A model generated the notes under the pieces. It saw only the letters and a program-made list of their open reading frames with translations. It searched no databases and was not told the origin of the DNA. A DNA stretch of 36,677 bases from Sulfurospirillum sp. (GTDB taxonomy: Bacteria; Campylobacterota; Campylobacteria; Campylobacterales; Sulfurospirillaceae). Every line of letters begins with the position of its first letter. The stretch's first letter is position 1. The position numbers and the translations under genes were made by a program. The stretch lies in contig JALSME010000106.1 of assembly GCA_026987955.1 (NCBI GenBank), positions 1 through 36,677 of the forward strand, read 5' to 3'. Positions 18,860 through 29,430 of this stretch are shown in pieces.

Positions 18860-19822
18860 TTATCCTTTAATTTTGTTATTTTTAAAATATTTAATCATTC
18901 TAAGTTGAGTTTTCAACCAATCCTTCTGTAGCATTAGTGGAAAACCACCATATATCTTTCCGCCTTCAATAGATTTTGTAACTCCACTTCTTGCAGCAAG
19001 TTGCGCAAAATCTCCTACATGAAGATGCCCTCCAACTGCACTTTGACCACCCATAACTACATTGCGTCCAAGTGTTGTTGAGCCTGCAAGTCCAGATTGT
19101 GCAACCATAATACAGGATTCACCAAGTTCACAGTTGTGTCCAATTTGCACCAAATTGTCAATCTTGGTATTCTTTCCTATTCTTGTCGTGCCAAAAACTG
19201 CACGATCAACAGTTGTATTTGCTCCAATTTCAACATCATCTTCAAGTACAACATTGCCTGAGTGATGTATCTTTATATGCTCACCAAGTTCAGTATGTGC
19301 ATATCCATAACCATCACTTCCGATGATAGCACCTGCTTGGATGAAACAATTATCACCTATGATAGTGTTGTCATAGATTACAACATTTGGAAATATTTTC
19401 GAATTCTTTCCAATTGTTACATTAGCACCAATCACAGCACCAGCCATAATGTATGCCCCATCTTTTACTATACTGCCATTACCTACAACTGCTTTTCTAT
19501 CAACAACTGCATTTTTACTAATACTACATGAACCCTCATTTAAAAAAGGCTCTTTTGCAAAGTATCCACTCATTCTTGCCATATCAAGATATGGATTTTT
19601 ACTTAAAATAGCTCTACATGTAGAGGGTAACATATCTATATGCTCCTCTTTAAGTATTACTACTCCAGCATTTGTAGTTTTTAAATCATCAACTAACTTT
19701 TCATCATTAAAAAATGATATTTGAGATTTATTAGCATCTTTTAGAGTCGCAAAAGATGAAACTTCGAAATCATCCTCACTATATGCTATATCTAAATCTT
19801 TTAATATACTAGCCAATCTCAT
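18860..19822 (-). CDS. lpxD: UDP-3-O-(3-hydroxymyristoyl)glucosamine N-acyltransferase
   Basis: Hexapeptide repeats with GSDGYGYA...[33 protein letters not shown]. Confidence 0.97.
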   Translation of the reverse strand: MRLASILKDLDIAYSEDDFEVSSFATLKDANKSQISFFNDEKLVDDLKTTNAGVVILKEEHIDMLPSTCRAILSKNPYLDMARMSGYFAKEPFLNEGSCSISKNAVVDRKAVVGNGSIVKDGAYIMAGAVIGANVTIGKNSKIFPNVVIYDNTIIGDNCFIQAGAIIGSDGYGYAHTELGEHIKIHHSGNVVLEDDVEIGANTTVDRAVFGTTRIGKNTKIDNLVQIGHNCELGESCIMVAQSGLAGSTTLGRNVVMGGQSAVGGHLHVGDFAQLAARSGVTKSIEGGKIYGGFPLMLQKDWLKTQLRMIKYFKNNKIKG

Positions 19823-20292
19823 TAAACATCCAATGCCACTGAACCGCCACGAACCATATCTGTTGGATTATACTTTTTTATTGCTTTTAAGAAGTTGTCA
19901 ATTCTTTTTGCATCATCTGCAACCATTACAACAACAAAGTTCTCACCACTACTTGCTATTGTTCCATTATAAGCTTTTAGCATAGCATCGAGTCCATTAA
20001 AGTCTTCATTGAGTGGTATTTTCACAAGTGCCATCTCTTTTTCAACAAACTCTTCTGACTCTATAACTTTATATGTCGGTATGAGCTTATGTAGTTGTTT
20101 GACAATCTGCTCTAAAACTCTTTTATTTCCACTTGTAACGATTGTAAGTCTAGAAAATTCTGTATTTGGTACTGGCGCAACTGTTAGACTGTCTATATTG
20201 TAACCACGACCTGCAAAAAGTCCAGATATACGGGACAAAACAGCCTCTTCATTTATAACGATAACCGAAAGTACTCTTCTAACATTTTCCAT
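19822..20292 (-). CDS. ilvH: Acetolactate synthase small subunit
   Basis: [51 protein letters not shown] (ACT domain). Confidence 0.97.
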   Translation of the reverse strand: MENVRRVLSVIVINEEAVLSRISGLFAGRGYNIDSLTVAPVPNTEFSRLTIVTSGNKRVLEQIVKQLHKLIPTYKVIESEEFVEKEMALVKIPLNEDFNGLDAMLKAYNGTIASSGENFVVVMVADDAKRIDNFLKAIKKYNPTDMVRGGSVALDV

Positions 20293-20295
20293 CAT

Positions 20296-21987
20296 CTACT
20301 CCTTGTACTCTAGCATCATATTGTATAGAGTTCCACCTGCTGGTACCATTGGTAGAACATTTTCTAGTCTATCTACTTGCACATCTATAAATGCAACCTT
20401 ATCACTATCTATAGCATCTTGAAGAGCTTTGTCAAACTCGTCTTTTGTTGTAACTCTATATCCAACACCACCAAAGCTCTCTACTAGCTTGACAAAATCT
20501 GGCTGAACTTCTATATCTGTTGAAGAGTATCTTTTGTCGTAGAAAAATGTTTGCCACTGTCTAACCATACCTAAAAATTTGTTATTTAAGATTATGTTGA
20601 TAACTGGCATATCAAACTCAACTGCTGTCATAAGCTCCTGAACATTCATCAAGATAGATCCATCTCCAGTAAAGTTGATAGAGATTTTTTCAGGATTTGC
20701 TTTTTTAACTCCCATAGCTGCTGGAAGTCCAAATCCCATAGTTCCTAGTCCACCACTTGTTACAAACTGTCTTGGAAAACTAAACGGATAAAATTGTGCT
20801 GTCCACATCTGGTGCTGTCCAACATCTGTACTTATAAAAGCTTTATCATCAAGAAGTTCACCAACTCTTTCTATAACCCATTGAGGCTTTAAAATAGTTT
20901 CTGAATCATCGTACTTTAGAGGGTGGATTTCATTGTATCTATTTAACAAATCCCTCCAGCTTTTGTATTTTGTTGGGTTTATCTTCTCTTTTGCTAGTGG
21001 TAACATACCTTCCACTACATTTTTTAAATCTCCAACAATAGGGTAGTCAATATCTACAATTTTTCCAATACTACTTGGGTCAATATCTACATGAATAATC
21101 TTTGCATGCTTTGCAAATTCACTTAGTTTGCCTGTAACTCTGTCATCAAACCTAGGTCCAAAAGCTATCATAAGGTCAGCTTCACTCATCGCCATATTCG
21201 CACTATAGCAACCATGCATTCCGAGCATTCCTAGAAGAAGTGGGTTTTCATCACCCATAACTCCTCTTGCCATTAGTGTTTCAACTGCAGGAATTCCTGT
21301 GATTTTAGCAAACTCTCTTACTTGTTCTGCCGCATTTGAATTAATAGCACCACCACCAATGTAAAGAACTGGTCTTTTAGAATTTGCAATTGCATCTACT
21401 GCTTTTTTTATCTGACGAACATTGCCTTTATATGTTGGCTTGTATGTTTGCATTGTTATGTTTTCAGGGTAGTGAAACTTTGCAACTTGGGCTGTAACAT
21501 CTTTTGGTATATCGACATGGACAGGTCCAGGTCTTCCACTTCTTGCAATATAAAAGGCTTCTTTTAGTACACGAGGTAGGTCTTTTGCATCTTTTACAAG
21601 GTAGTTATGCTTAACACAAGGTCTTGAAATTCCAACTGCATCAATCTCTTGAAATGCATCAGTACCTATCATTGTGATTGGAACTTGTCCACTTATCACA
21701 ACCATAGGAATTGAGTCCATATATGCTGTAGCAAGTCCTGTTACAGCATTGGTAAAGCCAGGTCCACTTGTAACAAATGCAACTCCAACTTCACCGCTAC
21801 TTCTTGCATATCCATCTGCTGCATGTATCGCAGCTTGTTCATGCTTTACCAATATATGTTGAAAATGGTCTTGCTTATATACTTCATCATAAACATTCAT
21901 TATTGCACCACCAGGATAGCCAAAGACTACACTTACATTCTCCTTCGCAAGTGCTTCAACAACCATTTGGGAACCGTTTAACTCCAT
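20296..21987 (-). CDS. ilvB: Acetolactate synthase large subunit
   Basis: VFGYPGGAIMNVYDEVY...VKHEQAAIHAADGYARSSGEVGVAFVTSGPGFTNAVTG; TPP motif GDGSILMNVQELMTA. Confidence 0.97.
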   Translation of the reverse strand: MELNGSQMVVEALAKENVSVVFGYPGGAIMNVYDEVYKQDHFQHILVKHEQAAIHAADGYARSSGEVGVAFVTSGPGFTNAVTGLATAYMDSIPMVVISGQVPITMIGTDAFQEIDAVGISRPCVKHNYLVKDAKDLPRVLKEAFYIARSGRPGPVHVDIPKDVTAQVAKFHYPENITMQTYKPTYKGNVRQIKKAVDAIANSKRPVLYIGGGAINSNAAEQVREFAKITGIPAVETLMARGVMGDENPLLLGMLGMHGCYSANMAMSEADLMIAFGPRFDDRVTGKLSEFAKHAKIIHVDIDPSSIGKIVDIDYPIVGDLKNVVEGMLPLAKEKINPTKYKSWRDLLNRYNEIHPLKYDDSETILKPQWVIERVGELLDDKAFISTDVGQHQMWTAQFYPFSFPRQFVTSGGLGTMGFGLPAAMGVKKANPEKISINFTGDGSILMNVQELMTAVEFDMPVINIILNNKFLGMVRQWQTFFYDKRYSSTDIEVQPDFVKLVESFGGVGYRVTTKDEFDKALQDAIDSDKVAFIDVQVDRLENVLPMVPAGGTLYNMMLEYKE

Positions 21988-22036
21988 GACTTCTCCTCTA
22001 CAAAAATATTTCTCTTAAAAAAGTTTTTAATTATAT

Positions 22037-22933
22037 CTAAAAAAGATTAATCTTAGATTTTAATGACCTTATATACAATCCAAGTAATATTAAAAAAAGT
22101 GCTATTATTGCATTTGAATTTGGTAATTCATCTAAGAATATCCATGCCCAAATAATAGCAAAAATAGGTATCAGATAAGAAACTTGTGACATAAATTGTA
22201 TACCCACTCTTTGTACAAGTTTAACTCTAACTAAAGAAGCTATAGCTGTAGGGACTATGGCTAAATATATTATGCTCATTACTGAAACACTTCTAAAATC
22301 AATACTCATAATTTCAACTATGGAGACAAATGGTAACATAACTAGTGTTGCTGTTAAAAACATAGAAGTTGAACATATAACTACATTTATATTGCGTACT
22401 TTTCGTATAAGAATACCAGATGATATATAACCAATAGTAGCTAAAAGAACGGCTAGTTGTCCATATATAGCATCAATATCACCTACAACAAAATCCCCTC
22501 CAATTAAGATAAAAACACCCAAAAAGCCAAGCAATACACCAATTAGCTTAAAGAGTGTTAGTTTTTCATCTTTAGTGGTATAGTGAGATAAAATAAGTGC
22601 TATAAATGGTCCAGATGAGAGCATAATAGAAGCAGTAGAGCTGCTAATATACTGCTGCCCCCAACTTATAAGATAAAAAGGAATAGCATTATTTAAAATT
22701 CCTGCTAAAATCAAGATAAGCCAAGACTCTTTATCCTTTGGAAATGTATATTTATTATAAAATACAATAAATAATAAAAATGTGGCAGCTAAACTAATGC
22801 GACCAAAAGCAACCATAAAAGGAGATACATCTTTTATGGCAACTTCAATAGCTAAAAAGGCACTACCCCAAATAGCAGCAAGAGTTAAAAGCTTTATATA
22901 GTCACTAATTTTTGGATTTTCTATTCTATTTAT
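22037..22933 (-). CDS. EamA/DMT-family transporter; probable ATA start
   Basis: Polytopic EamA repeat. TM1 LLTLAAIWGSAFLAIEVAIKDVSPFMVAFGR lies mostly upstream of the first ATG (22816); frame open to ATA (22933-22931), overlapping the TAA stop of the upstream ilvE-like gene (ATAA), GGAG 7 nt upstream. Confidence 0.75.
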   Translation of the reverse strand: MNRIENPKISDYIKLLTLAAIWGSAFLAIEVAIKDVSPFMVAFGRISLAATFLLFIVFYNKYTFPKDKESWLILILAGILNNAIPFYLISWGQQYISSSTASIMLSSGPFIALILSHYTTKDEKLTLFKLIGVLLGFLGVFILIGGDFVVGDIDAIYGQLAVLLATIGYISSGILIRKVRNINVVICSTSMFLTATLVMLPFVSIVEIMSIDFRSVSVMSIIYLAIVPTAIASLVRVKLVQRVGIQFMSQVSYLIPIFAIIWAWIFLDELPNSNAIIALFLILLGLYIRSLKSKINLF

Positions 22934-23790
22934 AGTGTTACTCCAGCAATATTTAGTGCAGACTCAATATACATCTCTCTCATCTTTTGAAAAACTGGTC
23001 CAGGTTTTCCAGTACCAATTTTTTTACCATCTATCTCTACGATTGGAAGTACAAAAGTAGTTGCACTAGATAAAAAAGCTTCATCTGCATCTAATGCTTC
23101 ATTTGGTGTAAAAGGTCTTTCTTCTATTTTTATATTATGCTTACTAGCAATATCGATTAAAAGCTTTCTTCTAATTCCTGGTAAAATTGAATTTGAAAGA
23201 GGTCTTGTATAAATTACACCATTTTTTACAATATATGCTGTTGAAGATGTTCCCTCTGTTATAAATCCATCTTCTACCATCCAGCCTTCATATGCACCTT
23301 TTCTCTTGGCCTGTTCTTTTGCGATGCATTGACCTAAAAGAGCTATTGATTTTACATCTCTTCTTTTCCATCTTATATCTTCAACAGTAACAACTTTAAT
23401 ACCACTTTTTGCTAATGGATTATTGATTACATCTTTTTTAAATCCAAAAGCAGTACATGTAGTTGGAGTATCTTTAGGATAAGAAAAATCACGAGGAGCA
23501 ATACCCCTAGTAACTTGCATGTAAACACCGCCCTCTTTAATGTCATTTCTCTTAATAATTTCATCTATCATAACTAAAAAATCATCCCCACTCATTGGCC
23601 AATCAAGCTCCAATTCACTCAAGCTTCTTCCAAATCTTTCTAAGAATGGCTCTCTATCTAGCACAGTGTAGTTCACAACAGGAACGACCTCATAAACACC
23701 ATCTCCAAACATATAACCTCTATCAAAAACAGATACTTTTGCATCATCCGCATTCATATACTCGCCATTTAAAAATACAATTCCATTCAT
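22930..23790 (-). CDS. Class IV aminotransferase (branched-chain / D-amino-acid aminotransferase-like)
   Basis: VFDRGYMFGDGVYEVVPVVN...WKRRDVKSIALLGQCIAKEQAKRKGAYEGWMVEDGFITEGTSSTAYIV. Confidence 0.88.
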   Translation of the reverse strand: MNGIVFLNGEYMNADDAKVSVFDRGYMFGDGVYEVVPVVNYTVLDREPFLERFGRSLSELELDWPMSGDDFLVMIDEIIKRNDIKEGGVYMQVTRGIAPRDFSYPKDTPTTCTAFGFKKDVINNPLAKSGIKVVTVEDIRWKRRDVKSIALLGQCIAKEQAKRKGAYEGWMVEDGFITEGTSSTAYIVKNGVIYTRPLSNSILPGIRRKLLIDIASKHNIKIEERPFTPNEALDADEAFLSSATTFVLPIVEIDGKKIGTGKPGPVFQKMREMYIESALNIAGVTL

Positions 23791-23805
23791 AATAATATCT
23801 CCTAT

Positions 23806-25434
23806 TTAAGACTTAAATTTCATTAATTCATTATTTAATTTTGTACTCATACTATTAAGTTCATTTGTTGCAATATTAACTTTTTGAATTAAACGACTAT
23901 TTTCTTCTGTTAATACATTAGATTTTTCAATTTCATCAACAATATAGCTTACTTTATCTGAAGTTTTGATATAGTCTTCTACTGACTTACCAGCAGCATT
24001 TACAGCACTATTTAGCACACCCACAACACTACTTATTGTTTCTTGAAGTTCAGCAGATATAGTTGTTAATTTTTCAACTTTTTTTGCATTTGCATTAATC
24101 TCATCAGTACTTTCCATCACACTTTGAACTACTAAGTTTGTTGTAGCATCAATCTCACCAAGTGATTTTTGTGTTCTCTCTGCTAAAGCCCTTACTTCAT
24201 CTGCAACAACTGCAAAACCACGACCATGCTCTCCTGCACGGGCAGCTTCAATAGCAGCATTTAATGCCAATAAATTTGTTTGATCTGCGATATCTCGTAT
24301 TACATCTAATACACTCTTAACTTCATTTGCGTTTTCTGATGCATTGGTAAGTTTTTCTTGTAAAGACAACTCACTTTCCATAGTTTCTTGCATTGCACTT
24401 TGTAGAATATCAACCTTTTTAGTCATATCATTCATCTGCTTATTTGTCATCGCCAACTCTTCTTGTGACTGCTTTGCACCAGCAACAGATGATTTTAACT
24501 CTTCACTAAGCTCTTTGCCATTTTGAGCGGTTCTATTTACATAATAACTTTGCTTCTCAGAATTTTTTTCTACATTTAATGTAGTTGATGAAAGCTCATT
24601 TGCAATAGTCGAGTTTTTATTAGACACTTCTTTTGAATTATTTATGATAATTTGTATTTTTTCTATAAATTTATTTGCGTTTTTAGTCACATCTATAAAC
24701 TCTTTTTCTAACCCTTTGCTCTCAAGTCTTGTTGAAAGATCTGCTTGTGAACCTGCAAGATTTTCAAATCTATCATTTAAAATAGTAGTAGATTTTTTAA
24801 CTGCTCTTCCTAAAAGAATAGAAAATAGAATAGATAATACGATACTTATAAGGGCAGTAATTATAAAGTTTCTTTTTGATTTTTCTAACAATTCAATAGA
24901 ACTTACAGATTTTTCATATGTAAGCTTTTCAGTCATGTTTCCTAAACTGTTAAAAGATTTTCTCAATTCTTCATAATTTTTATAATATGTTCCATAATAG
25001 TATTTTGTTGCTTGAAAAAGAGATACTTTTTTTACCATATTAGCTAAGTAATCCGTATCTTTTTTCCATATTTCAAATCTTTGATGGAATTTATCAAACA
25101 TATTCTTATGTTGTGGCATATACTTTTTCATAATTTTTTCAAATTTCATAAATTTATCATTTACTTGATTTAAATTTTTATAAACACCATTTTCTAGTAA
25201 AACCTTTAGATTTTTTTGTTGTGTGTTATTTGTTGCTTGTAAAATTGATATGTTAGATTGAAACATATTGGTTTCTAACTTCATAAGATAAGTAGAACTT
25301 TCAAAAAACTCATTATTTAATGATTTAACATTTTTACTTACATTTTGTAGATTGTTATAGGTTATGATATTTGCAATCACAAGTACTACAACAATAACTA
25401 AGTATGATCCAATAATCTTCATTTTAAAATTCAT
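23806..25434 (-). CDS. Methyl-accepting chemotaxis protein
   Basis: Signalling hairpin [51 protein letters not shown]-terminal TM and four-helix-type sensor. Start set at [12 protein letters not shown]. Confidence 0.93.
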   Translation of the reverse strand: MNFKMKIIGSYLVIVVVLVIANIITYNNLQNVSKNVKSLNNEFFESSTYLMKLETNMFQSNISILQATNNTQQKNLKVLLENGVYKNLNQVNDKFMKFEKIMKKYMPQHKNMFDKFHQRFEIWKKDTDYLANMVKKVSLFQATKYYYGTYYKNYEELRKSFNSLGNMTEKLTYEKSVSSIELLEKSKRNFIITALISIVLSILFSILLGRAVKKSTTILNDRFENLAGSQADLSTRLESKGLEKEFIDVTKNANKFIEKIQIIINNSKEVSNKNSTIANELSSTTLNVEKNSEKQSYYVNRTAQNGKELSEELKSSVAGAKQSQEELAMTNKQMNDMTKKVDILQSAMQETMESELSLQEKLTNASENANEVKSVLDVIRDIADQTNLLALNAAIEAARAGEHGRGFAVVADEVRALAERTQKSLGEIDATTNLVVQSVMESTDEINANAKKVEKLTTISAELQETISSVVGVLNSAVNAAGKSVEDYIKTSDKVSYIVDEIEKSNVLTEENSRLIQKVNIATNELNSMSTKLNNELMKFKS

Positions 25435-25492
25435 TAATACATCCTCGCATAAAATATTTATAGATTTTACAAGCAACTAACTGTTTTTTTGA

Positions 25493-25498
25493 TAAAAT
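25493..25498 (+). promoter_or_regulatory. -10 element (TTTTTTTGATAAAAT context) upstream of pdxJ
   Basis: Shares the 15-nt string TTTTTTTGATAAAAT with the tRNA-Gly promoter; 26 nt upstream of pdxJ ATG. Confidence 0.55.
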
Positions 25499-25523
25499 AG
25501 AGAAAATAAACTAAAGGATTTAA

Positions 25524-26306
25524 ATGTTATTAGGTGTAAATATAGACCATATTGCAGTATTGAGAGAAGCAAGAAAGATAAATGATCCAGATCCACTTGA
25601 TGCAGTAAGCTTGGTTAAGCGTGCAGGAGCAGATCAGATAACTATACATCTAAGAGAAGATAGGCGTCATATAAATGATATGGATGCTCTTCGTATCATC
25701 GAAAATGCACAGCTCCCGATAAACCTAGAATGTGCTATTGATAGTGAGATTATTGATACAGTCATAGAGATGAATCCTCATAGGATTACTTTAGTACCTG
25801 AAAAAAGAGAAGAAGTTACAACTGAGGGTGGACTTGATTTGATTACAAACTTTCAAACAATAGATGATATTAGTAAAAGATTAAAAAAAGAGAATATAGA
25901 ACTCTCTGTATTTATAGATCCAAATATGTTTCAAATTAAAATGGCAAAAAGTTTAAATGCAGATTGGATAGAGCTACATACGGGACTATATTCAAACATA
26001 TATGCCATGCTTTTTTCAAATCTTAAAAATACAAATCACTCCATAAAAGAGTTAGATTTTCCTCGTGATATTCTACATAAAAAACTAGATGATGCTCTAA
26101 AAGAGTTATCTAAATCATCAAAGCTTGCTGATGAGCTTGGTATAAAGGTTGCAGCAGGCCATGGACTTAACTATCAAAATGTAAAAGCGATTACAAGTAT
26201 ACCTGAGATTATAGAGCTAAATATCGGACAAAGTATCATAGCTCGTAGTGTGTTTACTGGTTTTGAATGTGCCGTAAAAGAGATGATAGAGTTATGCAAA
26301 AACTAG
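25524..26306 (+). CDS. pdxJ: Pyridoxine 5'-phosphate synthase
   Basis: MLLGVNIDHIAVLREARKINDPDPLDAVSLVKRAGADQITIHLREDRRHINDMD. Confidence 0.97.
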   Translation: MLLGVNIDHIAVLREARKINDPDPLDAVSLVKRAGADQITIHLREDRRHINDMDALRIIENAQLPINLECAIDSEIIDTVIEMNPHRITLVPEKREEVTTEGGLDLITNFQTIDDISKRLKKENIELSVFIDPNMFQIKMAKSLNADWIELHTGLYSNIYAMLFSNLKNTNHSIKELDFPRDILHKKLDDALKELSKSSKLADELGIKVAAGHGLNYQNVKAITSIPEIIELNIGQSIIARSVFTGFECAVKEMIELCKN

Positions 26307-27181
26307 CCATAAGTATTGGCGATATCAATGGCATTGGTCTTGAGATAGCCCTTCTCTCTCATGAAACTATTAAAGAGTTTTGTGAGCCTATTTACTGCAT
26401 AAACAAAACTATGCTTTTTTGGGGTGCTGCTATGCTTGGTTTAGATGTTCCAGATGACTTTATTTGTAAAGAGTGTGGAGATATATTTGAGATTAAAGCT
26501 GGAGTTAGCACAAAAGAAGCTGGTAAACTCTCATATGAAAGTTTTCAAACAGCAGTAAGACTTGCAAAAAAAGGCAAAGTTAAAGGCATAGTAACACTTC
26601 CAATCAACAAAGAGTCATGGCAAAAAGCTGATGTACCATATGTTGGTCACACTGATGCACTTAGCAGTAAAGCTATTATGATGCTTGGTTGTGAGAAGTT
26701 ATTTGTTATTTTGTATACTCATCATATTCCACTTAAAGATGTTAGTGACACTATCAAAACTAAAAAACTAAAAAAGTTTCTTTTAACGGTTGCTAATTCA
26801 TTAAATACTAAAAATATTGCTGTTTTAGGATTAAATCCACATGCTGGAGATGGAGGAGTAATTGGAGATGAAGATTTCAAGATAGCAAAAGCTATTAAAA
26901 AAGCAAACAAAAAACTTAAGAAAAAGCTATTTGTTGGACCACTTGTCCCTGATACTGCATTTACTAAGTTTAACAAATACAAGCATATAGTTTGCATGTA
27001 TCATGACCAAGGACTTATACCTCTAAAATCACTCTACTTTGATGAGAGTATAAATGTAAGCTTGAATGCTGAAATTATGAGGACATCAGTAGATCATGGA
27101 ACTGCATATGATATAGCCTATAAAAATAAAAAACCATCAACTCTAAGCTATATCAATGCTATTAAATTTTTCTGCGATTGA
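26294..27181 (+). CDS. pdxA: 4-hydroxythreonine-4-phosphate dehydrogenase
   Basis: ISIGDINGIGLEIA...YVGHTDAL...GLNPHAGDGGVIGDED...CMYHDQGLIPLK; start at ATG 26294, overlapping pdxJ. Confidence 0.95.
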   Translation: MQKLAISIGDINGIGLEIALLSHETIKEFCEPIYCINKTMLFWGAAMLGLDVPDDFICKECGDIFEIKAGVSTKEAGKLSYESFQTAVRLAKKGKVKGIVTLPINKESWQKADVPYVGHTDALSSKAIMMLGCEKLFVILYTHHIPLKDVSDTIKTKKLKKFLLTVANSLNTKNIAVLGLNPHAGDGGVIGDEDFKIAKAIKKANKKLKKKLFVGPLVPDTAFTKFNKYKHIVCMYHDQGLIPLKSLYFDESINVSLNAEIMRTSVDHGTAYDIAYKNKKPSTLSYINAIKFFCD

Positions 27182-28159
27182 TTTAAGCTCAGCTAGAGCA
27201 CTATTTTCATCCTCATTAGAGATAACATAGTCAATTTTATTAGGTTTTCTATATACTTTATCGTAGTAATCCACCAAAAGAATCTCAGCTACAATATCTA
27301 AGTTACCTTTTTTATAGTGTTCAATTGCATCAAGTTTTGCACTTTTTTTTATGTATGGGGTAATTGTGTTCATAGATTTATAAAAATATTCATCATCAAT
27401 ATTTATGTAATCTTTTAAAATTCGCTCTACTCTTTGTTGTATTGGTGCAGTAATCTCTACTCTTATACCACTTTGAATACGCTTATATAATAAATCTGGC
27501 TGTATAATTGAGCCTATCTTTTTACTCTCAGCCTCAATAAATATAAAATATTTTGGGTTAATATTTTGTAGTTTAAATACTAGGTTATTTTGAAATGCCT
27601 TTTGATTTGGCTGATTACCATTCATAAGACCAAAAGTTGAACCAAAATGATTTGCTAACCCTTCTAAATCAATAGATGGTGAAAGTTTTTGTATAAGCTC
27701 ACTCTTACCACATCCAGTGTTACCACCAAGTGCAATAAAATTTTGATGTTCAAAATTTTCGATATAATTTAATACATACTGCCTATACTCTTTATAACCT
27801 CTATTAACTTTATAAACTCTATAATCAGCAAGTGAAAGAATTGTTGCAATAGAAGTTGATCTAAGCCCTCCTCTTGCACAATATATACCAATTTTTGATC
27901 CAATTTTTACATTTTTATTAAGCCATTTTAAGTGGTTTGATACATTGTTACATATATAACTAGCACCTAGAATCTTTGCATCTTGTTTAGATTGTTGTAC
28001 ATACATCTCACCTATTTCATGATGTTCTTCATCATTTAAAGCATATAAGTTATGTGATGTTGGTATGTGAGATTCTTTGTACTCTTTTGGGCTTCTAGCA
28101 TCTATAATTAGATCAAATTTATCATCATATAACTCATCTGCACTTATCTCTTTAAGCAT
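27143..28159 (-). CDS. mnmH: tRNA 2-selenouridine synthase (rhodanese + P-loop)
   Basis: LIDARSPKEYKESHIP...GIYCARGGLRSTSIATIL...LGGNTGCGKSELIQKL. Confidence 0.93.
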   Translation of the reverse strand: MLKEISADELYDDKFDLIIDARSPKEYKESHIPTSHNLYALNDEEHHEIGEMYVQQSKQDAKILGASYICNNVSNHLKWLNKNVKIGSKIGIYCARGGLRSTSIATILSLADYRVYKVNRGYKEYRQYVLNYIENFEHQNFIALGGNTGCGKSELIQKLSPSIDLEGLANHFGSTFGLMNGNQPNQKAFQNNLVFKLQNINPKYFIFIEAESKKIGSIIQPDLLYKRIQSGIRVEITAPIQQRVERILKDYINIDDEYFYKSMNTITPYIKKSAKLDAIEHYKKGNLDIVAEILLVDYYDKVYRKPNKIDYVISNEDENSALAELKSIAEKFNSIDIA

Positions 28160-28160
28160 A

Positions 28161-28646
28161 TTAGAACTTTTCTTCTATAAGTTTTTTAAGTTTTACATAA
28201 ATCATTTCAAAATCTGTTGAGTAGACTCTTGTATTGGCAATTGCTGTGATAAAGTTTGTATCTTTTTGCCATCTTGGTACAATATGATAGTGAACATGCT
28301 CTGCGATACCTGCACCACCACACTCTCCTAGATTCATACCGATATTGACCCCATGTGCACCAAAATCTTCTTTTAAAAGCTTTACAGATTTTTGTACCAA
28401 TTCACTCATCTCAAGCCAAACTTCTGATGAGAGTGATTCTATAGCATCAATATGTTTGTTTGGTATTACCATAAAATGACCAGGAGTATATGGGTACTTG
28501 TTCATCACTAAAAAACAGTTTTTAAAATAACCAAGTACATGCAAGTTCTCTTTCTTCTCAGGATTTTCAACAGCATAACAAAATGGGCAACCAATTTGTT
28601 CTTGAGTGACATACTCATCTCTCCATGGAGCATAAAGTCTATCCAT
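28161..28646 (-). CDS. HIT-family hydrolase
   Basis: [10 protein letters not shown]...[20 protein letters not shown]...[14 protein letters not shown] (HxHxH). Confidence 0.93.
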   Translation of the reverse strand: MDRLYAPWRDEYVTQEQIGCPFCYAVENPEKKENLHVLGYFKNCFLVMNKYPYTPGHFMVIPNKHIDAIESLSSEVWLEMSELVQKSVKLLKEDFGAHGVNIGMNLGECGGAGIAEHVHYHIVPRWQKDTNFITAIANTRVYSTDFEMIYVKLKKLIEEKF

Positions 28647-29430
28647 TAAATCTTACCAATTCTTTCAAGGATTCACTAATATTTTCTTTTCTCATAAAAT
28701 GCTCGCCAATCAAAAAGGCGTCAGCCCCTACACTGCTTAAGTGTTCAATTGTTTCTTTGTCATTTAATCCACTCTCAGCAACAATAATTTTACCATTTGG
28801 AATTAGTGGCATAAGTTTTTCTGTTAGGTCCATATCCATCTTAAATGTATCAAGATTTCTATGGTTAACTCCAATAATATTTGCTCCAGCAAAGATGGCT
28901 TTTGTTAAATCTTCTTTGTCATGTATCTCAACAAGGGCTTCCATCCCAAGTCTCCATGTATACTCTAGTAGATTTTTTAACTCTTTCTTGCTCAGTGCTT
29001 TTGCAATAAGTAGAACAAAATCTGCTCCATATGCTAAAGCCTCAACCAACTGATACTCATCAACTATAAAGTCTTTTCTCAGAAGTGGAGTGGAAACATA
29101 TCTTCTTATCCCAGAGAGGTACTCTATGTTACCTTTAAAATAATGTGGTTCAGTTAGTACAGAGATTGCACTTGCTCCACCTTTTTCATACTCTTGAGCT
29201 ATCATTAGAGGGTCAAAATCTTCTCGAATTATTCCTTTACTTGGACTTGCCTTTTTGACTTCCGCTATAATTCTATATGGGTTCTCTTTTGTTGCAGTTA
29301 TATATGGCTTTATATCTCGTGGCTGAAATGGATTAAAGGCAAGACTCCGTCCAAGCCAGTCCATTGTAAACTCTTTTTTTCTTCGCTCTAAGTCATACTT
29401 AGTTTTTTCTATTATCTCATCTAAAATCAT
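28639..29430 (-). CDS. trpC: Indole-3-glycerol phosphate synthase
   Basis: [21 protein letters not shown]...[28 protein letters not shown]...[10 protein letters not shown]...VAESGL. Confidence 0.96.
   Translation of the reverse strand: MILDEIIEKTKYDLERRKKEFTMDWLGRSLAFNPFQPRDIKPYITATKENPYRIIAEVKKASPSKGIIREDFDPLMIAQEYEKGGASAISVLTEPHYFKGNIEYLSGIRRYVSTPLLRKDFIVDEYQLVEALAYGADFVLLIAKALSKKELKNLLEYTWRLGMEALVEIHDKEDLTKAIFAGANIIGVNHRNLDTFKMDMDLTEKLMPLIPNGKIIVAESGLNDKETIEHLSSVGADAFLIGEHFMRKENISESLKELVRFNG

Noticed and set aside
19062-19724. Three plus-strand ORFs (67, 89 and 91 aa)
   Set aside because: All antisense to lpxD; hexapeptide-repeat genes often give spurious antisense ORFs.
28625-29053. 142-aa plus-strand ORF
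   Set aside because: Antisense to trpC and its codons; no recognisable domain.
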